35,821 nucleotides of DNA from CAZXVU01 sp964644465 (lineage in GTDB: Bacteria; Chlamydiota; Chlamydiia; Chlamydiales; SM23-39), in assembly GCA_964644465.1 (NCBI GenBank), contig CAZXVU010000006.1:1-35821 (forward strand). Reading direction: 5' to 3'. Positions within the stretch are counted from its first letter, which is position 1. Each line of letters opens with the position of its first letter. The translations under genes were made by a program, and so were the position numbers. Positions 26,011-34,563 of this stretch are shown piece by piece. Below the pieces are notes generated by a model. The model was not told where the DNA came from and did no database searches. It worked only from the letters and a program-made list of their open reading frames with translations.

Positions 26011-27023
26011 GCTTCACTCTCTGCAAAAAGATGCTCTCCAGTCAACTGAGCAGATTCCCAGGAAAACTGTTCGATCAATTGAAAAACTTCTACTGTCGAA
26101 ACAGCTTTATTCAGCTGCATTCTCAAAGCTTTCACACCTTCGCATCTCTTTAAATACCAGCATCCCACCCGACGCATATCCAAAAGGGATTGTTTCTCTG
26201 GTTGATACTGCACAATTCCTTCAAAATGTTCTAATAAAGCGTTCTTTAAGTCTGCAACTGTTCTTTCAGGAACTGGTTTTCCAGATCTTGCAAGTAAAAT
26301 GTCCTCAGCAATCCATGGCTGGCCCATAGTGCCTCTGGAAACAAGCACAGCATCGCAGCCCGTATGAGCGAAGATCCGGAGGGCGCTATCGGCATCAAAA
26401 ATGTCTCCATTGCCGATCACTAAAATATCACGAGCGGCCTCTTTGCAGGCTTTAATATAATCCCAATTCGCCCGCCCTTTATAGGCTTGCTCCCGAGTTC
26501 TGCCGTGGATAGCAATCGCCTTAGCTCCAGCCTTTTCTGCAATCTTAGTTATTTCTACTGCGTTGATCGTTTTTTCGTCCCACCCCGCCCTAATTTTTAC
26601 GGTAACAGGAATTTTGACGGCAGCGATGATCTCAGAGAGCACTTCGCCAATGAGAAAAGGGGTTTTAAGCATGCCTGACCCGCTTCCATCCTTAGTCACT
26701 TTATCGACAGGACATCCGCAATTGAAATCGATCACATCAAACCCTAGATCTTCAACAATTTTAGCGGCAGCAGCAGCGACCTTCGGTTTGCTTCCGCAAA
26801 GCTGTGCTCCAATCGGATGCATGTCCCGTTCATAGTCAAGAAGCCTATAAGTGTGCGGATCATGTCTGACTAGAGCATCAATTTTAACCATTTCACAGTA
26901 AACAATCCCTGGCCCATAGCGGCGGGACATCCTACGGAATGGGAAATCGGAGCACCCGGCAAGAGGGGCATAAAGAATATTATTGGGCAATTTAGCGGAT
27001 CCGATAAAAAAAGGGAGCGTCAT
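26007..27023 (-). CDS. dusB: tRNA-dihydrouridine synthase (DusB-like)
   Basis: FMN-dependent reduction of uridine to dihydrouridine in the tRNA D-loop. The ATG at 27023 gives MTLPFFIGSAKLPNNILYAP, the normal N-terminus, and overlaps the yggT stop; the open frame continues 59 codons upstream through yggT and is not likely to be used. Motifs in order: APLAGCSDFPFRR at the FMN site, GAQLCGSKP, DFNCGCPVDKVTKDGSGSGM with the catalytic Cys, IHGRTREQAYKGRANWD, VIGNGDI and VLVSRGTMGQPW. 338 residues, normal for Dus. As I remember, a single Dus (yohI) is found at the equivalent place in C. trachomatis, next to the same neighbours, which supports the call. DusA/B/C assignment is not certain. Confidence 0.92.
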   Translation of the reverse strand: MTLPFFIGSAKLPNNILYAPLAGCSDFPFRRMSRRYGPGIVYCEMVKIDALVRHDPHTYRLLDYERDMHPIGAQLCGSKPKVAAAAAKIVEDLGFDVIDFNCGCPVDKVTKDGSGSGMLKTPFLIGEVLSEIIAAVKIPVTVKIRAGWDEKTINAVEITKIAEKAGAKAIAIHGRTREQAYKGRANWDYIKACKEAARDILVIGNGDIFDADSALRIFAHTGCDAVLVSRGTMGQPWIAEDILLARSGKPVPERTVADLKNALLEHFEGIVQYQPEKQSLLDMRRVGCWYLKRCEGVKALRMQLNKAVSTVEVFQLIEQFSWESAQLTGEHLFAESEA

Positions 27024-27274
27024 CGAAAAAGGCCTAAAAGAATCATTTCTAGGATTCTTAAAACAATGAAGGCAAGGATAGGGCTGAGATCCAATACTCC
27101 GCCCAGGGGGGGAATAAAACGCCGGAAAAGATTGAGATAAGGGTCTGTATAATAAGCTACAAAGCGAACAAATGTATGGGCTTGCCATGCAGGAAACCAT
27201 GAAACGACAATTCGCAAAAACAAAAGAATTGTATAACTGACGAATAGAATGTGGATTATATAAGCCATGCTCAT
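27020..27274 (-). CDS. YggT-family small membrane protein
   Basis: An 84-residue protein with two hydrophobic helices (about 8-25 and 62-80) and the YggT pattern between them: LFLRIVVSWFP, then DPYLNLFRRFIPPLGGVLDLSPILAF. The family is widespread, inner-membrane, and of unclear function; in plants and cyanobacteria relatives affect chromosome or membrane complex placement. An alternative ATG lies two codons inside. First gene of the yggT-dusB-acyP operon (ATGA overlap). Confidence 0.88.
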   Translation of the reverse strand: MSMAYIIHILFVSYTILLFLRIVVSWFPAWQAHTFVRFVAYYTDPYLNLFRRFIPPLGGVLDLSPILAFIVLRILEMILLGLFR

Positions 27275-27426
27275 GACTCTTTTATTTTAAAGAGAAGGCT
27301 CTTTTTCGTCATGAGATGCTTTCCGAAAACAGCAAAATAAAATATTTCTTTACACAATACAAACCCTATCTCGATAGAAATGTCTCTCCTGAGTAAAATA
27401 GAAAGTCTTTGGCAGGCAGATACACC

Positions 27427-28980
27427 ATGCAGATTCTCGCTATACAAATAGACAGACCATTTTTGCGCGTAGCTCTCATCGAAAAATGTCGAAAAGGGAT
27501 CGAAATTCGAACTTTGAAATCCGCTCCCCTCTTGGAGGCTGATGATGTAAAGCAGCTTTACACCAATTTTAAAGGAAAAATTGTTACGGGGATTTCCTCT
27601 AAAGACCTGATGATCCGTGTTATGGAGCTAAAGATCGGGCAGAATCGCCACGCAGAGCAAGCCATTGCTTTCCAATCAGAAGCGACGAGCCATTTTAATC
27701 CAGCGGATATCCTGACAGTTCCTCGTTTGGAAAAGAAAAAAGAAGGGAATATTGAAGCTTTACTATTCACTGTTCCTAAAGAGGCTTTGAGAAATTACTT
27801 ACAAGAATTTGACCAGCTGGAAATTGACCCAGATGCCATAAGCTCGATTTGTTCAGGCCTTTGCAATTTTATCAAATGGAAAATTCCTGCCCTAACGGAT
27901 GCCTTCATCATCGATCTTGGATCTCATGAATGGACATGCGCCTGGATGGAAAAAGGCAATTTAAGAAAATCGTTATCCATTTCAGGAGGAATTGAAGATT
28001 TGATGACAGCTCTTTGGGAAGATCGAAAAAAAATCCTTCTACAGAAAGAAATAGAGGGAGTCGCTATGCAAATCGATCTTCAGCAATTGAAGCCGCATCT
28101 AAATCCCCACTTAACTGCAAAGCTCCATGAATTGCGTCTGGAATTAGCAAAAATCATCTACTCTTTTCATCGCATAGCAGGCTTCAAACCTCTTCTATTC
28201 ACAGGCCGCACTGATGCATTTGTCCATCTTCGTGAATACTTGATGGAAAGTTTTAAAGACGCCGTTAGCGGTGAATGCAAAGGTTCACTGACTCTTGAAG
28301 AACAAAAATATGCCATCCCTATTGGCTTGGCATTCGAACAAACCTTCCTGAACCCATTGCAATTTCGACGAGAAGAATTTTTTCCCAATAAAAATTGGAA
28401 GCGGATCGGAATCTTCTCCATTGCAATTTTGGTCTTTTCCCTACTCTTTTCTTCTGCCCTTTTTATTTTTGGAATTTCACTCGAAGACTCTCGAAAAATG
28501 GAGATGATCGAATCTCTTAACTCTTCTTTGGACCGTTGGGATCCTCAATTAAAACGGAAAATTTTCTCAGAAGGGAATAATGAAGAAGAAATATTGGACC
28601 GTTGGATCAATGCGGTCGAATCGTATAATAAGGAATACACATATATTCCCCAGTCTCCAAAAGTTGCCGAAGTCCTTGCCTGGCTTTCATCTCATCCTGT
28701 GGTTGAAGCTCTGAAAAATGAAGGAGACCCCATGATCGTACGCGATCTCCACTATCAACTTCTCCAGTATCCTAAATTGGGATCTACCAAAGAACCCTAT
28801 CTTGCAAAAGTTGAACTCGAATTCCAGGTGAAAGGTTCAATGCACGCCCGTAAATTTCATGAAGCTCTATTAAAAGGAGATGATAAAGTGGATCCCCATT
28901 TAGAGATCACATGGGAAACTCTTGCTGACGGTTATAGAACTTCCTTCTTTTTGAAAAACCGGAGCCCCCATGTTCCTTGA
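27427..28980 (+). CDS. Membrane-anchored actin-fold protein resembling PilM/GspL
   Basis: A 517-residue protein, probably the counterpart of C. trachomatis CT646 by gene order. The first 320 residues look like an ASKHA (actin-like) domain of the PilM/GspL type: the opening QILAIQIDRPFLRVALIEK, the phosphate-loop-like FIIDLGSHEWTCAWMEKGN with SISGG after it, and LLFTGRTDAF. One membrane helix at about 327-352 follows, then about 165 residues that would face the periplasm. GspL has just this layout and joins the cytoplasmic ATPase of a type II secretion or type IV pilus machine to the periplasmic parts. The match is by architecture and faint motifs, not close sequence likeness. ATG at 27427 is preferred to the TTG at 27409 and has AGGCAG upstream. 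The next gene overlaps by 11 bases. Confidence 0.6.
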   Translation: MQILAIQIDRPFLRVALIEKCRKGIEIRTLKSAPLLEADDVKQLYTNFKGKIVTGISSKDLMIRVMELKIGQNRHAEQAIAFQSEATSHFNPADILTVPRLEKKKEGNIEALLFTVPKEALRNYLQEFDQLEIDPDAISSICSGLCNFIKWKIPALTDAFIIDLGSHEWTCAWMEKGNLRKSLSISGGIEDLMTALWEDRKKILLQKEIEGVAMQIDLQQLKPHLNPHLTAKLHELRLELAKIIYSFHRIAGFKPLLFTGRTDAFVHLREYLMESFKDAVSGECKGSLTLEEQKYAIPIGLAFEQTFLNPLQFRREEFFPNKNWKRIGIFSIAILVFSLLFSSALFIFGISLEDSRKMEMIESLNSSLDRWDPQLKRKIFSEGNNEEEILDRWINAVESYNKEYTYIPQSPKVAEVLAWLSSHPVVEALKNEGDPMIVRDLHYQLLQYPKLGSTKEPYLAKVELEFQVKGSMHARKFHEALLKGDDKVDPHLEITWETLADGYRTSFFLKNRSPHVP

Positions 28981-29614
28981 ACGGTGTGGAAAATTCTTCT
29001 TTCAAAAGATGCGGCCTCATTTCTTTTTTGTCTTGGCGGCATTTCCTCCTCTTTTAGCAGTAATTTTCCTTTTCTTTCTAAACGGAAGGCTTAAAGAATT
29101 GGAAGATCGTTTTGCTGCAGCTGCACGCAAAGGAAAAATTGCGATGGAAAGAAAAGCAAAGAAAGAACGGTTTATTCATCGATATTCCAACACAGACCCT
29201 TATTTTCTAGATCAACAAATTGAAACCCTTGTCTTTAACCAAAAAGAACAAGACTATTTAGGATCTCTTCTGAATCACCCAGCTTTCCCTCATAAGGAAT
29301 CTCTCCGGGATCGTCTTTCATTTTTATTGAGTTCTGAAAATAAAATCGTATTTACAGAAGAAAACATCCGTTCATCTTCCCACATAAAAGAAACAGACGA
29401 AAAGCAAAAACATCCTGTTCAATTGGATGAGATCGACTTGCAAAAGATCCTATCTTTGATCGAGGACATCCCCATCGGACCTTATCTTCCCTTAAAACAA
29501 AGTCCCCAATTGTTGATTCGTGATTTCAAACTGAATCGTCGGGAAACATCTTTTCAAAATGCAACACTCGAAATAGAAATGGACCTCCTTAAACGGGAAT
29601 TTATCAAACAATGA
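28970..29614 (+). CDS. Single-pass membrane protein of unknown function
   Basis: 214 residues: a short basic cytoplasmic N-terminus, one membrane helix at about 17-38 (FFFVLAAFPPLLAVIFLFFL), then a charged, mostly helical region outside the membrane. I recognise no family. This layout and the position directly after a GspL-like gene recall GspM/PilO subunits, and the gene order suggests it corresponds to CT647 of C. trachomatis. It overlaps the gene before it by 11 bases and the one after by 4 (ATGA), so the three are surely one operon and probably one complex. Confidence 0.65.
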   Translation: MFLERCGKFFFQKMRPHFFFVLAAFPPLLAVIFLFFLNGRLKELEDRFAAAARKGKIAMERKAKKERFIHRYSNTDPYFLDQQIETLVFNQKEQDYLGSLLNHPAFPHKESLRDRLSFLLSSENKIVFTEENIRSSSHIKETDEKQKHPVQLDEIDLQKILSLIEDIPIGPYLPLKQSPQLLIRDFKLNRRETSFQNATLEIEMDLLKREFIKQ

Positions 29615-30894
29615 ATCGAAACATTTATCTATTTCTCCTTTTAGCTGCCGCTGGATGCCATCATTCCGAATCAATAGTCAACGATCAAATGGTAGCCATA
29701 CAAATTCATGATAGAAATGGGCTTACAGAAACAATCAGCTCCCCAGATAGGCTAGAAGTCTATGAGCAGATGGACTTTCTCAACGCCCAGCCCTACAAAA
29801 AAATTCTCCGCGTCTACAAGAATGAGGGCAAAAACCACTCCAAAATCACAACTTATCACCCCAATGGAGCCCTTTGGCAATATTTAGAAGCACGAGAGAT
29901 GCGTGCGAATGGCGCTTATCGGGAATGGTTTCCAAATGGACAGCTAAAAATCGAGGCTATTGTTGTTGGTGGCACAGCTGATGTAACTCAAGGTTCTCAG
30001 CAAGACTGGCTATTCGACGGGATCAGCCAAGTTTGGAATGAACAAGGACAGCTTCTTGCCAAAATCCCCTATAAAAATGGAATCTTGGAAGGATCTAGCA
30101 CTTACTATTACCAAAATGGTCAAATAGAGAAAGAGCTTCCCTTTTCTCAAAATACCCTACAGGGAATTGGGCTGGAGTATCATCTCGATGGGAAACTTAA
30201 ATCAAAAACAACCTACAACAAAGGGTTGAAAGACGGGACAAGCCTTGGATTCTTTTCAGAAAGCCAGGCTGCTTGGATCGAAGAACATGCAGAAGGATTG
30301 ATCAAAACAGCCACCTACTATTTCCCGAATGGAGAAGTCCTTGCAGAAATTCAAAATGGTGGAGGGTTCATGGCTCTCTTCGAAGGCGAAGTTCTTACAC
30401 ACCTCATTGAAATACGGAAAGGCCGTCCTGAAGGTAAAATACAAAAATATGCCCCTACAGGAGAACCTTTCTCTGTTTATTCAATCAAAAATGGGAACAA
30501 AGAAGGAGAAGAGGTTGAATATTTTCTCCCTACTGAGCGTACTGATTTTGGAACGCATCTTCTTCCTAAACTTTCTGTAAATTGGCATGAAAATTCAATC
30601 CATGGAAGCGTTAAAACTTGGTACAGCAATGGACAGCTACAAAGTCAAAGAGACTATTGCCGGAATCAAAAATTAGGCCCTGCTCTTGCTTGGTATATTG
30701 ATGGAAGTTTAATGCTGGTTGAAGAATATGAAGAGGACCAGCTAATTAAAGGACAATATTATAAGAGAAATCAAAGAGAACCGGTCTCTAGCGTCATCAA
30801 CGGAAATGGGATCGCTTCTCTTTATGATGAACAAGGTCTTTTCTTGCGAAAAGTACCCTATGTGAAAGGAAAACCTGTTGATCCTGAAAAGTGA
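29611..30894 (+). CDS. Lipoprotein with MORN/YwqK-like repeats
   Basis: 427 residues. The N-terminus MNRNIYLFLLLAAAGC is a lipoprotein signal with a lipobox (AAGC), so Cys 16 should be lipidated. Then come many repeats of the type YxNGxLxxxxxYxxGxxxG: YHPNGALWQY, WFPNGQLKIEA, YYQNGQIEKEL, YHLDGKLKSK, YFPNGEVLAEI, WYSNGQLQSQRDY and WYIDGSLMLVEEY. This is the MORN-variant pattern of YwqK, once named an antitoxin component without good reason. Probably a surface or periplasm-facing protein binding other envelope parts. By order it corresponds to CT648. It is coupled to its neighbours by an ATGA start overlap and a 17-base end overlap with the next gene. Confidence 0.82.
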   Translation: MNRNIYLFLLLAAAGCHHSESIVNDQMVAIQIHDRNGLTETISSPDRLEVYEQMDFLNAQPYKKILRVYKNEGKNHSKITTYHPNGALWQYLEAREMRANGAYREWFPNGQLKIEAIVVGGTADVTQGSQQDWLFDGISQVWNEQGQLLAKIPYKNGILEGSSTYYYQNGQIEKELPFSQNTLQGIGLEYHLDGKLKSKTTYNKGLKDGTSLGFFSESQAAWIEEHAEGLIKTATYYFPNGEVLAEIQNGGGFMALFEGEVLTHLIEIRKGRPEGKIQKYAPTGEPFSVYSIKNGNKEGEEVEYFLPTERTDFGTHLLPKLSVNWHENSIHGSVKTWYSNGQLQSQRDYCRNQKLGPALAWYIDGSLMLVEEYEEDQLIKGQYYKRNQREPVSSVINGNGIASLYDEQGLFLRKVPYVKGKPVDPEK

Positions 30895-31402
30895 ACTGCG
30901 ACAAGCCCTTCTTTTAAAGCGCAAGAACATCTCATCCCACCGAAGAGCTGAAGCTTCTCAATCTATTCTCCAAAAATTTGAGGATGCAGAGAAGGTCCTT
31001 TCATTTTCTTCTTTCGGATCTGAAATAGATCTTTGGACACTAAATCGCATTTTAGCTTCCCGAGGTTCTCTTTATCTTCCTAGAATCGAAGGAACTATTC
31101 TCGTTCCCTATCGCATCAGCGATCCAGATCGGCAATTGGTTCGTACAGATTATGGGATTTTTGAGCCAGATCCTAATCTCTGCTCCAAAGCTTCAATATC
31201 TGAGATCCATTTGATTTTGGTCCCAGGCCTCGGATTTGAACCAAACGGATTCCGTTTGGGATATGGAAAAGGTCATTACGACAGATGGTTAAAAGATCAT
31301 CCTTATGTTCCCACAATTGGAGTGGGTTTTGAAGAACAGAGGGTCGATACTCTTCCCTTAGATCCTTGGGATATCCCCGTCAAATCACTTTGTCTTTTTT
31401 AA
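30878..31402 (+). CDS. ygfA: 5-formyltetrahydrofolate cyclo-ligase
   Basis: ATP-dependent conversion of 5-formyl-THF to 5,10-methenyl-THF. GLGFEPNGFRLGYGKGHYDRWL contains the conserved ATP-binding and active-site stretch; SELRQALLLKRKNIS at the start is the family's N-terminal basic helix, and FEPDPNLC is the substrate-side motif. 174 residues, normal. The start is a TTG at 30878: no other start fits the frame, AAGGA lies 7 bases before it, and the gene then overlaps the lipoprotein gene by 17 bases. The end overlaps the converging gene by 18 bases. Confidence 0.92.
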   Translation: MILKSELRQALLLKRKNISSHRRAEASQSILQKFEDAEKVLSFSSFGSEIDLWTLNRILASRGSLYLPRIEGTILVPYRISDPDRQLVRTDYGIFEPDPNLCSKASISEIHLILVPGLGFEPNGFRLGYGKGHYDRWLKDHPYVPTIGVGFEEQRVDTLPLDPWDIPVKSLCLF

Positions 31403-31795
31403 AGTCGAGGCGGGCCCTTCTTTTTGAGGCTCTTCTTTAGGTGAGCAGAATCGCGGTCCAGGGCATCCATTCGCTCTGCACATAGCCCCTGGAGATACGT
31501 CATAGCACATAGAATAGAATCCTTTGGAAGGACATTGCCAGATGACTTTATACGGACTGAGTGAAATGTCTGGCGTTCCAGGATATTTATATCTCGTTGG
31601 CCCCACGTTGGTGGTAAAATTTCTCTGCTGTCCAGGTTGAACAGTGTATTGGCCCAAAAAAGTCCCATCGCTCGCTTCGACAATGGCCGTTAAAATAAAC
31701 GGGGAATCGTTTAAAAGAAGCACGGAACCATCTGTCGTTCCTGCCTTTGCAACAAAAGGCAGGAAGAGAATCCACAAGATCAATACTAAGCGCAT
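31385..31795 (-). CDS. Small secreted protein with cysteine-containing C-terminus, unknown
   Basis: 136 residues with a clear signal peptide (MRLVLILWILFLPFVAKA, cleavage after AKA) and a mature part of about 118 residues. The front half looks like a beta-sandwich (SVLLLNDSPFILTAIVEA, GQYTVQPGQQRNF); the second half has five cysteines (WQCPS, SMCYD, AMCRANGCPG, RFCSP) that could form disulfides in the periplasm. I do not recognise the family. The ATG follows the stop of the binding-protein gene without a single base between (TAGATG), so the two are translated in series and may work together. Confidence 0.7.
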   Translation of the reverse strand: MRLVLILWILFLPFVAKAGTTDGSVLLLNDSPFILTAIVEASDGTFLGQYTVQPGQQRNFTTNVGPTRYKYPGTPDISLSPYKVIWQCPSKGFYSMCYDVSPGAMCRANGCPGPRFCSPKEEPQKEGPASTLKKTK

Positions 31796-33409
31796 CTATC
31801 TATTTTTCAGAGAGGGTTCCTGCGGCTCGAAACGGACCCATCGAAAATCTATTTGGCCGATGGGTGAAAGAGCTACTGCTTCCAATCCTTCCTTTTGAAT
31901 ATAATTCAAAGCAAAGTGAAAGACTGGAATCAGCGGCATCTGCTCCATCAGGATTTGCTCAGCTTCCCGCAAGAGCCGCTTTCTCTCTTCCGAATCTCTA
32001 CATAAAGCAGAACGATTTAAAAGATCAATGTATTTAGGGCTTTCCCAATTCGTATTGTTTGTACTTGCGTTTCTGTACTTAAAAACTTCTAAAAAATTGA
32101 TCGGATCATTGAAATCCGCGGTCCAAGAGCCAGCAGCTAATTGGAATTCTTTTTGAGAGAGGCGCTGGAAAAAAGTTTTAGGCTCAACAGCTTCTAAATT
32201 CACCTTGATTCCTAAAGCTTCCTCCCATTGTTTTTGGATCGCTTGAGCAACAGATGCATTCCTTTCGCTGCTGCTATAGCTAATTGTTACAGGAGGAAGA
32301 GTTTCTAAAGTACAATCCAATTCCAATAAAGCATCCATTAAAAGAGAATGGGCCATTTCCAAATGGCAATCTGGGAAATACCCATTTGCTGATAATCCCA
32401 TTTCTGGAGGCACAAGGCTTTTTGCTGGAGCTTGCCCGCCTTGAAGAATGTGTTCAGTAATTAAATCGCGATCAATCGCAATTCCTAGAGCCCTTCGAAA
32501 AGAAGAGCTAGAAAGGGGATTTTTACAATCTTTGAATATTTCGGCTGTATTAGTCCTGAAGAAATACGTACCTGAAAGAGGACTTATTTGGAGTTTCTCT
32601 TCAGCTCTTAGATTGGCAATCGCATCCACAGGCAAAGTAGAAAGGGGAGATCCAGCCCAATCTAACTTTCCTTCTTCAAACATCCGGATTTCGGTATCGC
32701 CCGACACCATCAATAGGTCTATCCCTTCAATCTTCACTTCCTTGGATTGCCAATAAGTAGGATTCTTCACGACTTGAATCGAATCAGAATGTTTCCACTC
32801 TCTCAACATAAAAGGTCCATTGCCGACGTGAGAAGCGGGATCGAAAGCCCAATTCGGATTCCCTGAAAGAATTTTTTGGGGCACAGCAAAATAGGAACTC
32901 ATTGAGACAAGTTCCAAAAAATAAGGGAGCGGTTGTTCTAATTCCACGACCAATGTTGAAGGATCTGGTGCGCTCACGCCAATTTGTTCCAAATCGATTT
33001 CGCCTAGTTTTGCTTTTTGGGCATTTTTGATGGGATAAAGTTGGTAGGCTATATCAGTGGGAAATTTTGGATCTAATATGGTTTTCCAAGTCGCAGCGAA
33101 ATCGGCAGAAGTGACAGCCTCTCCGTTGGACCAAAAAGATTTTCGCAAAGTGAAAACGTACTGCTTTCCATCTTCAGAAAGTTCTACATTCTCCGCTAAG
33201 GCCATCTCCAACTCTCCTGACTCCGCACTGCGAGTCAGCCCCTCGAAAAGCATGTGCATGATCGTGATCGTAGTTAAATCACGAGCCTTTCGTGGATCGA
33301 GAGTTTGTGGATCCGAAGCAATATTAATTCGAAGCGTCTGCTGCTGTACCGAAGTAGATTTTTGGCAACTTGCCAATAGAACAAAAAAAAGAAACAGAAT
33401 TCTGATCAT
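31796..33409 (-). CDS. oppA: Oligopeptide-binding lipoprotein (OppA, SBP_bac_5 family)
   Basis: A 537-residue periplasmic substrate-binding protein of cluster C. MIRILFLFFVLLASC is a lipoprotein signal with Cys 15. INIASDPQTLDPRKARDLTT, MHMLFEGLTRS and KQYVFTLRKSFWSNGEAVTS are the usual opening of the family; VGNGPFMLREWK and FRRALGIAIDRDLI are its later hallmarks. It should bind peptides for an ABC importer, though chlamydial OppA proteins have also been linked to other ligands. No permease or ATPase gene is near. The ATG at 33409 is chosen because it begins the signal peptide and has GAGG upstream; 49 further codons are open but not needed. Divergent from the NlpC/P60 gene. Confidence 0.92.
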   Translation of the reverse strand: MIRILFLFFVLLASCQKSTSVQQQTLRINIASDPQTLDPRKARDLTTITIMHMLFEGLTRSAESGELEMALAENVELSEDGKQYVFTLRKSFWSNGEAVTSADFAATWKTILDPKFPTDIAYQLYPIKNAQKAKLGEIDLEQIGVSAPDPSTLVVELEQPLPYFLELVSMSSYFAVPQKILSGNPNWAFDPASHVGNGPFMLREWKHSDSIQVVKNPTYWQSKEVKIEGIDLLMVSGDTEIRMFEEGKLDWAGSPLSTLPVDAIANLRAEEKLQISPLSGTYFFRTNTAEIFKDCKNPLSSSSFRRALGIAIDRDLITEHILQGGQAPAKSLVPPEMGLSANGYFPDCHLEMAHSLLMDALLELDCTLETLPPVTISYSSSERNASVAQAIQKQWEEALGIKVNLEAVEPKTFFQRLSQKEFQLAAGSWTADFNDPINFLEVFKYRNASTNNTNWESPKYIDLLNRSALCRDSEERKRLLREAEQILMEQMPLIPVFHFALNYIQKEGLEAVALSPIGQIDFRWVRFEPQEPSLKNR

Positions 33410-33472
33410 GGAAAGCCTCAATGTGAAACAAGAAGATACAGAAAAAAATAAAAATCGTATAACTTTTTCTGC

Positions 33473-34246
33473 ATGTTGATTCAAGTCGAAAAACCTGCGC
33501 CTATTCTCAACACAGCAGATTTTCCTTTTGCTTTTGGCGGTAAGAACGGAAAGCAAATTCCTTTAGATGCAAAAGGCCATCCTTATTGTTATGAATTCGT
33601 TGCCTTGAAGGGAACCATTTTTCAAGTTCTTGAAACGTATCCTCGAGACTCTTATTCCATCCACAAAGTCATCTGTTCTTTTTACCCATCAGACTCCATT
33701 TACATCGACAGTAGATTCACCAAAGTTCCTAACGCCCCTTTTTATCCAATTTTACCTTCCAAACAAACCATCTTAAGGGGAATGGAGAACCTAACAGGGA
33801 TGTCCTATGTTTGGGGTGGGAATTGGAGTCTCGGTATTCCAGAGCTAATTGAGTATTTTCCTCCAAGAGAGTCCCTTGAGGATAAAACTCTAGTCTACTG
33901 GACTATGAAAGGCGTTGATTGCTCCGGGCTTCTCTATGAAACAACAGGAGGTGCCACTCCGAGAAATACAAGCCAGCTGATAAATTATGGGAAAGGATTG
34001 AAACTAAAGGGTCTATCAACGAAAACCATCATGTCGTCCCTTTTGCCTCTCGATATGATTATTTATCCTGGTCACGTTCTATTTGTTTTAAATCAAAAGA
34101 CTTCGATCGAAAGCAAATATCCCTTCGGTGTCATTCAAAGGAATTTGGAAGATCGATTAGAAGAGCTCTTTAGCGAAAGAACCCTTGTCGACGCATGGAC
34201 TAAAGATCCATCCAAGGATATTATGATCCGTCGCTTTTTTCCTTAA
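33473..34246 (+). CDS. NlpC/P60-family cysteine peptidase
   Basis: A 257-residue protein whose second half is an NlpC/P60 domain: SYVWGGN (111-117), MKGVDCSGLLYE with the catalytic Cys 150, a helix with NTSQL, and IIYPGHVLFVLN with the catalytic His 201. About 30 residues separate the YVWGG and DCSG motifs, more than usual. The first 90 residues could be an SH3-like part. The family cuts D-Glu to meso-DAP or related bonds in peptidoglycan, which fits cell division and wall recycling in chlamydiae with little peptidoglycan. No signal peptide is visible at this start, nor a good ribosome site; a TATAAC at 33458-33463 would begin the transcript only a few bases before the ATG. Substrate side is not sure. 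Confidence 0.85.
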   Translation: MLIQVEKPAPILNTADFPFAFGGKNGKQIPLDAKGHPYCYEFVALKGTIFQVLETYPRDSYSIHKVICSFYPSDSIYIDSRFTKVPNAPFYPILPSKQTILRGMENLTGMSYVWGGNWSLGIPELIEYFPPRESLEDKTLVYWTMKGVDCSGLLYETTGGATPRNTSQLINYGKGLKLKGLSTKTIMSSLLPLDMIIYPGHVLFVLNQKTSIESKYPFGVIQRNLEDRLEELFSERTLVDAWTKDPSKDIMIRRFFP

Positions 34247-34247
34247 A

Positions 34248-34280
34248 AATCTCAGTTTCTAGAATTTAGAGAAAGAGATT
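34248..34280 (+). terminator. Hairpin after the NlpC/P60 gene
   Basis: AATCTC (34248-34253) pairs with GAGATT (34275-34280) and, after a 2-base bulge, TTTCT with AGAAA, starting two bases after the stop codon. No T tract follows, so termination is only possible, not clear. Confidence 0.3.
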
Positions 34281-34329
34281 GCTTTGCGTACCATTTCCAC
34301 ATATGAAAAGGGAAAACAGAGGTGCGCTA

Positions 34330-34524
34330 ATGATGCAAAAAATTCCGATGTTAATTTTTTCTCGCCCGCTCACTTATTTTGGCTCGCCGCAAAATATCGA
34401 AAAAGAATTGGATGAATTCGATGAAGAAGAAATTGAATTCATGCGCTTTGGTCCTGAAATGGATTTTTTATTTCCATTTCAACAAAATATCGGTCTTTTT
34501 ATTCATTGGTCTGATTTTTCGTAA
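34330..34524 (+). CDS. Possible small acidic protein, unknown
   Basis: A 64-codon ORF starting MMQKIPMLIFSRPLTYFG. AGAGG lies 7 bases before the ATG at 34330, which favours translation. The middle is very acidic (ELDEFDEEEIEF), the end is aromatic. I know no family for it; no signal peptide or membrane helix. It fills the space between the NlpC gene and the porin leader. Real gene or chance cannot be told from this sequence alone. Confidence 0.4.
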   Translation: MMQKIPMLIFSRPLTYFGSPQNIEKELDEFDEEEIEFMRFGPEMDFLFPFQQNIGLFIHWSDFS

Positions 34525-34563
34525 ATGAATGCAGTTCTGTTTTTTCATCTGCATTTTCTAAAT

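Noticed and set aside
27024..27200. Upstream extension of dusB by 59 codons
   Set aside because: It is antisense-free but lies entirely in yggT, and family alignment starts at the ATG overlapping the yggT stop.
27289..27304. AAAGAG-AAGG-CTCTTT hairpin followed by T between yggT and the GspL-like gene
   Set aside because: It looks like an intrinsic terminator on the plus strand, but no plus-strand gene ends just before it; it lies between divergent starts, so chance or an unclear role is more likely.
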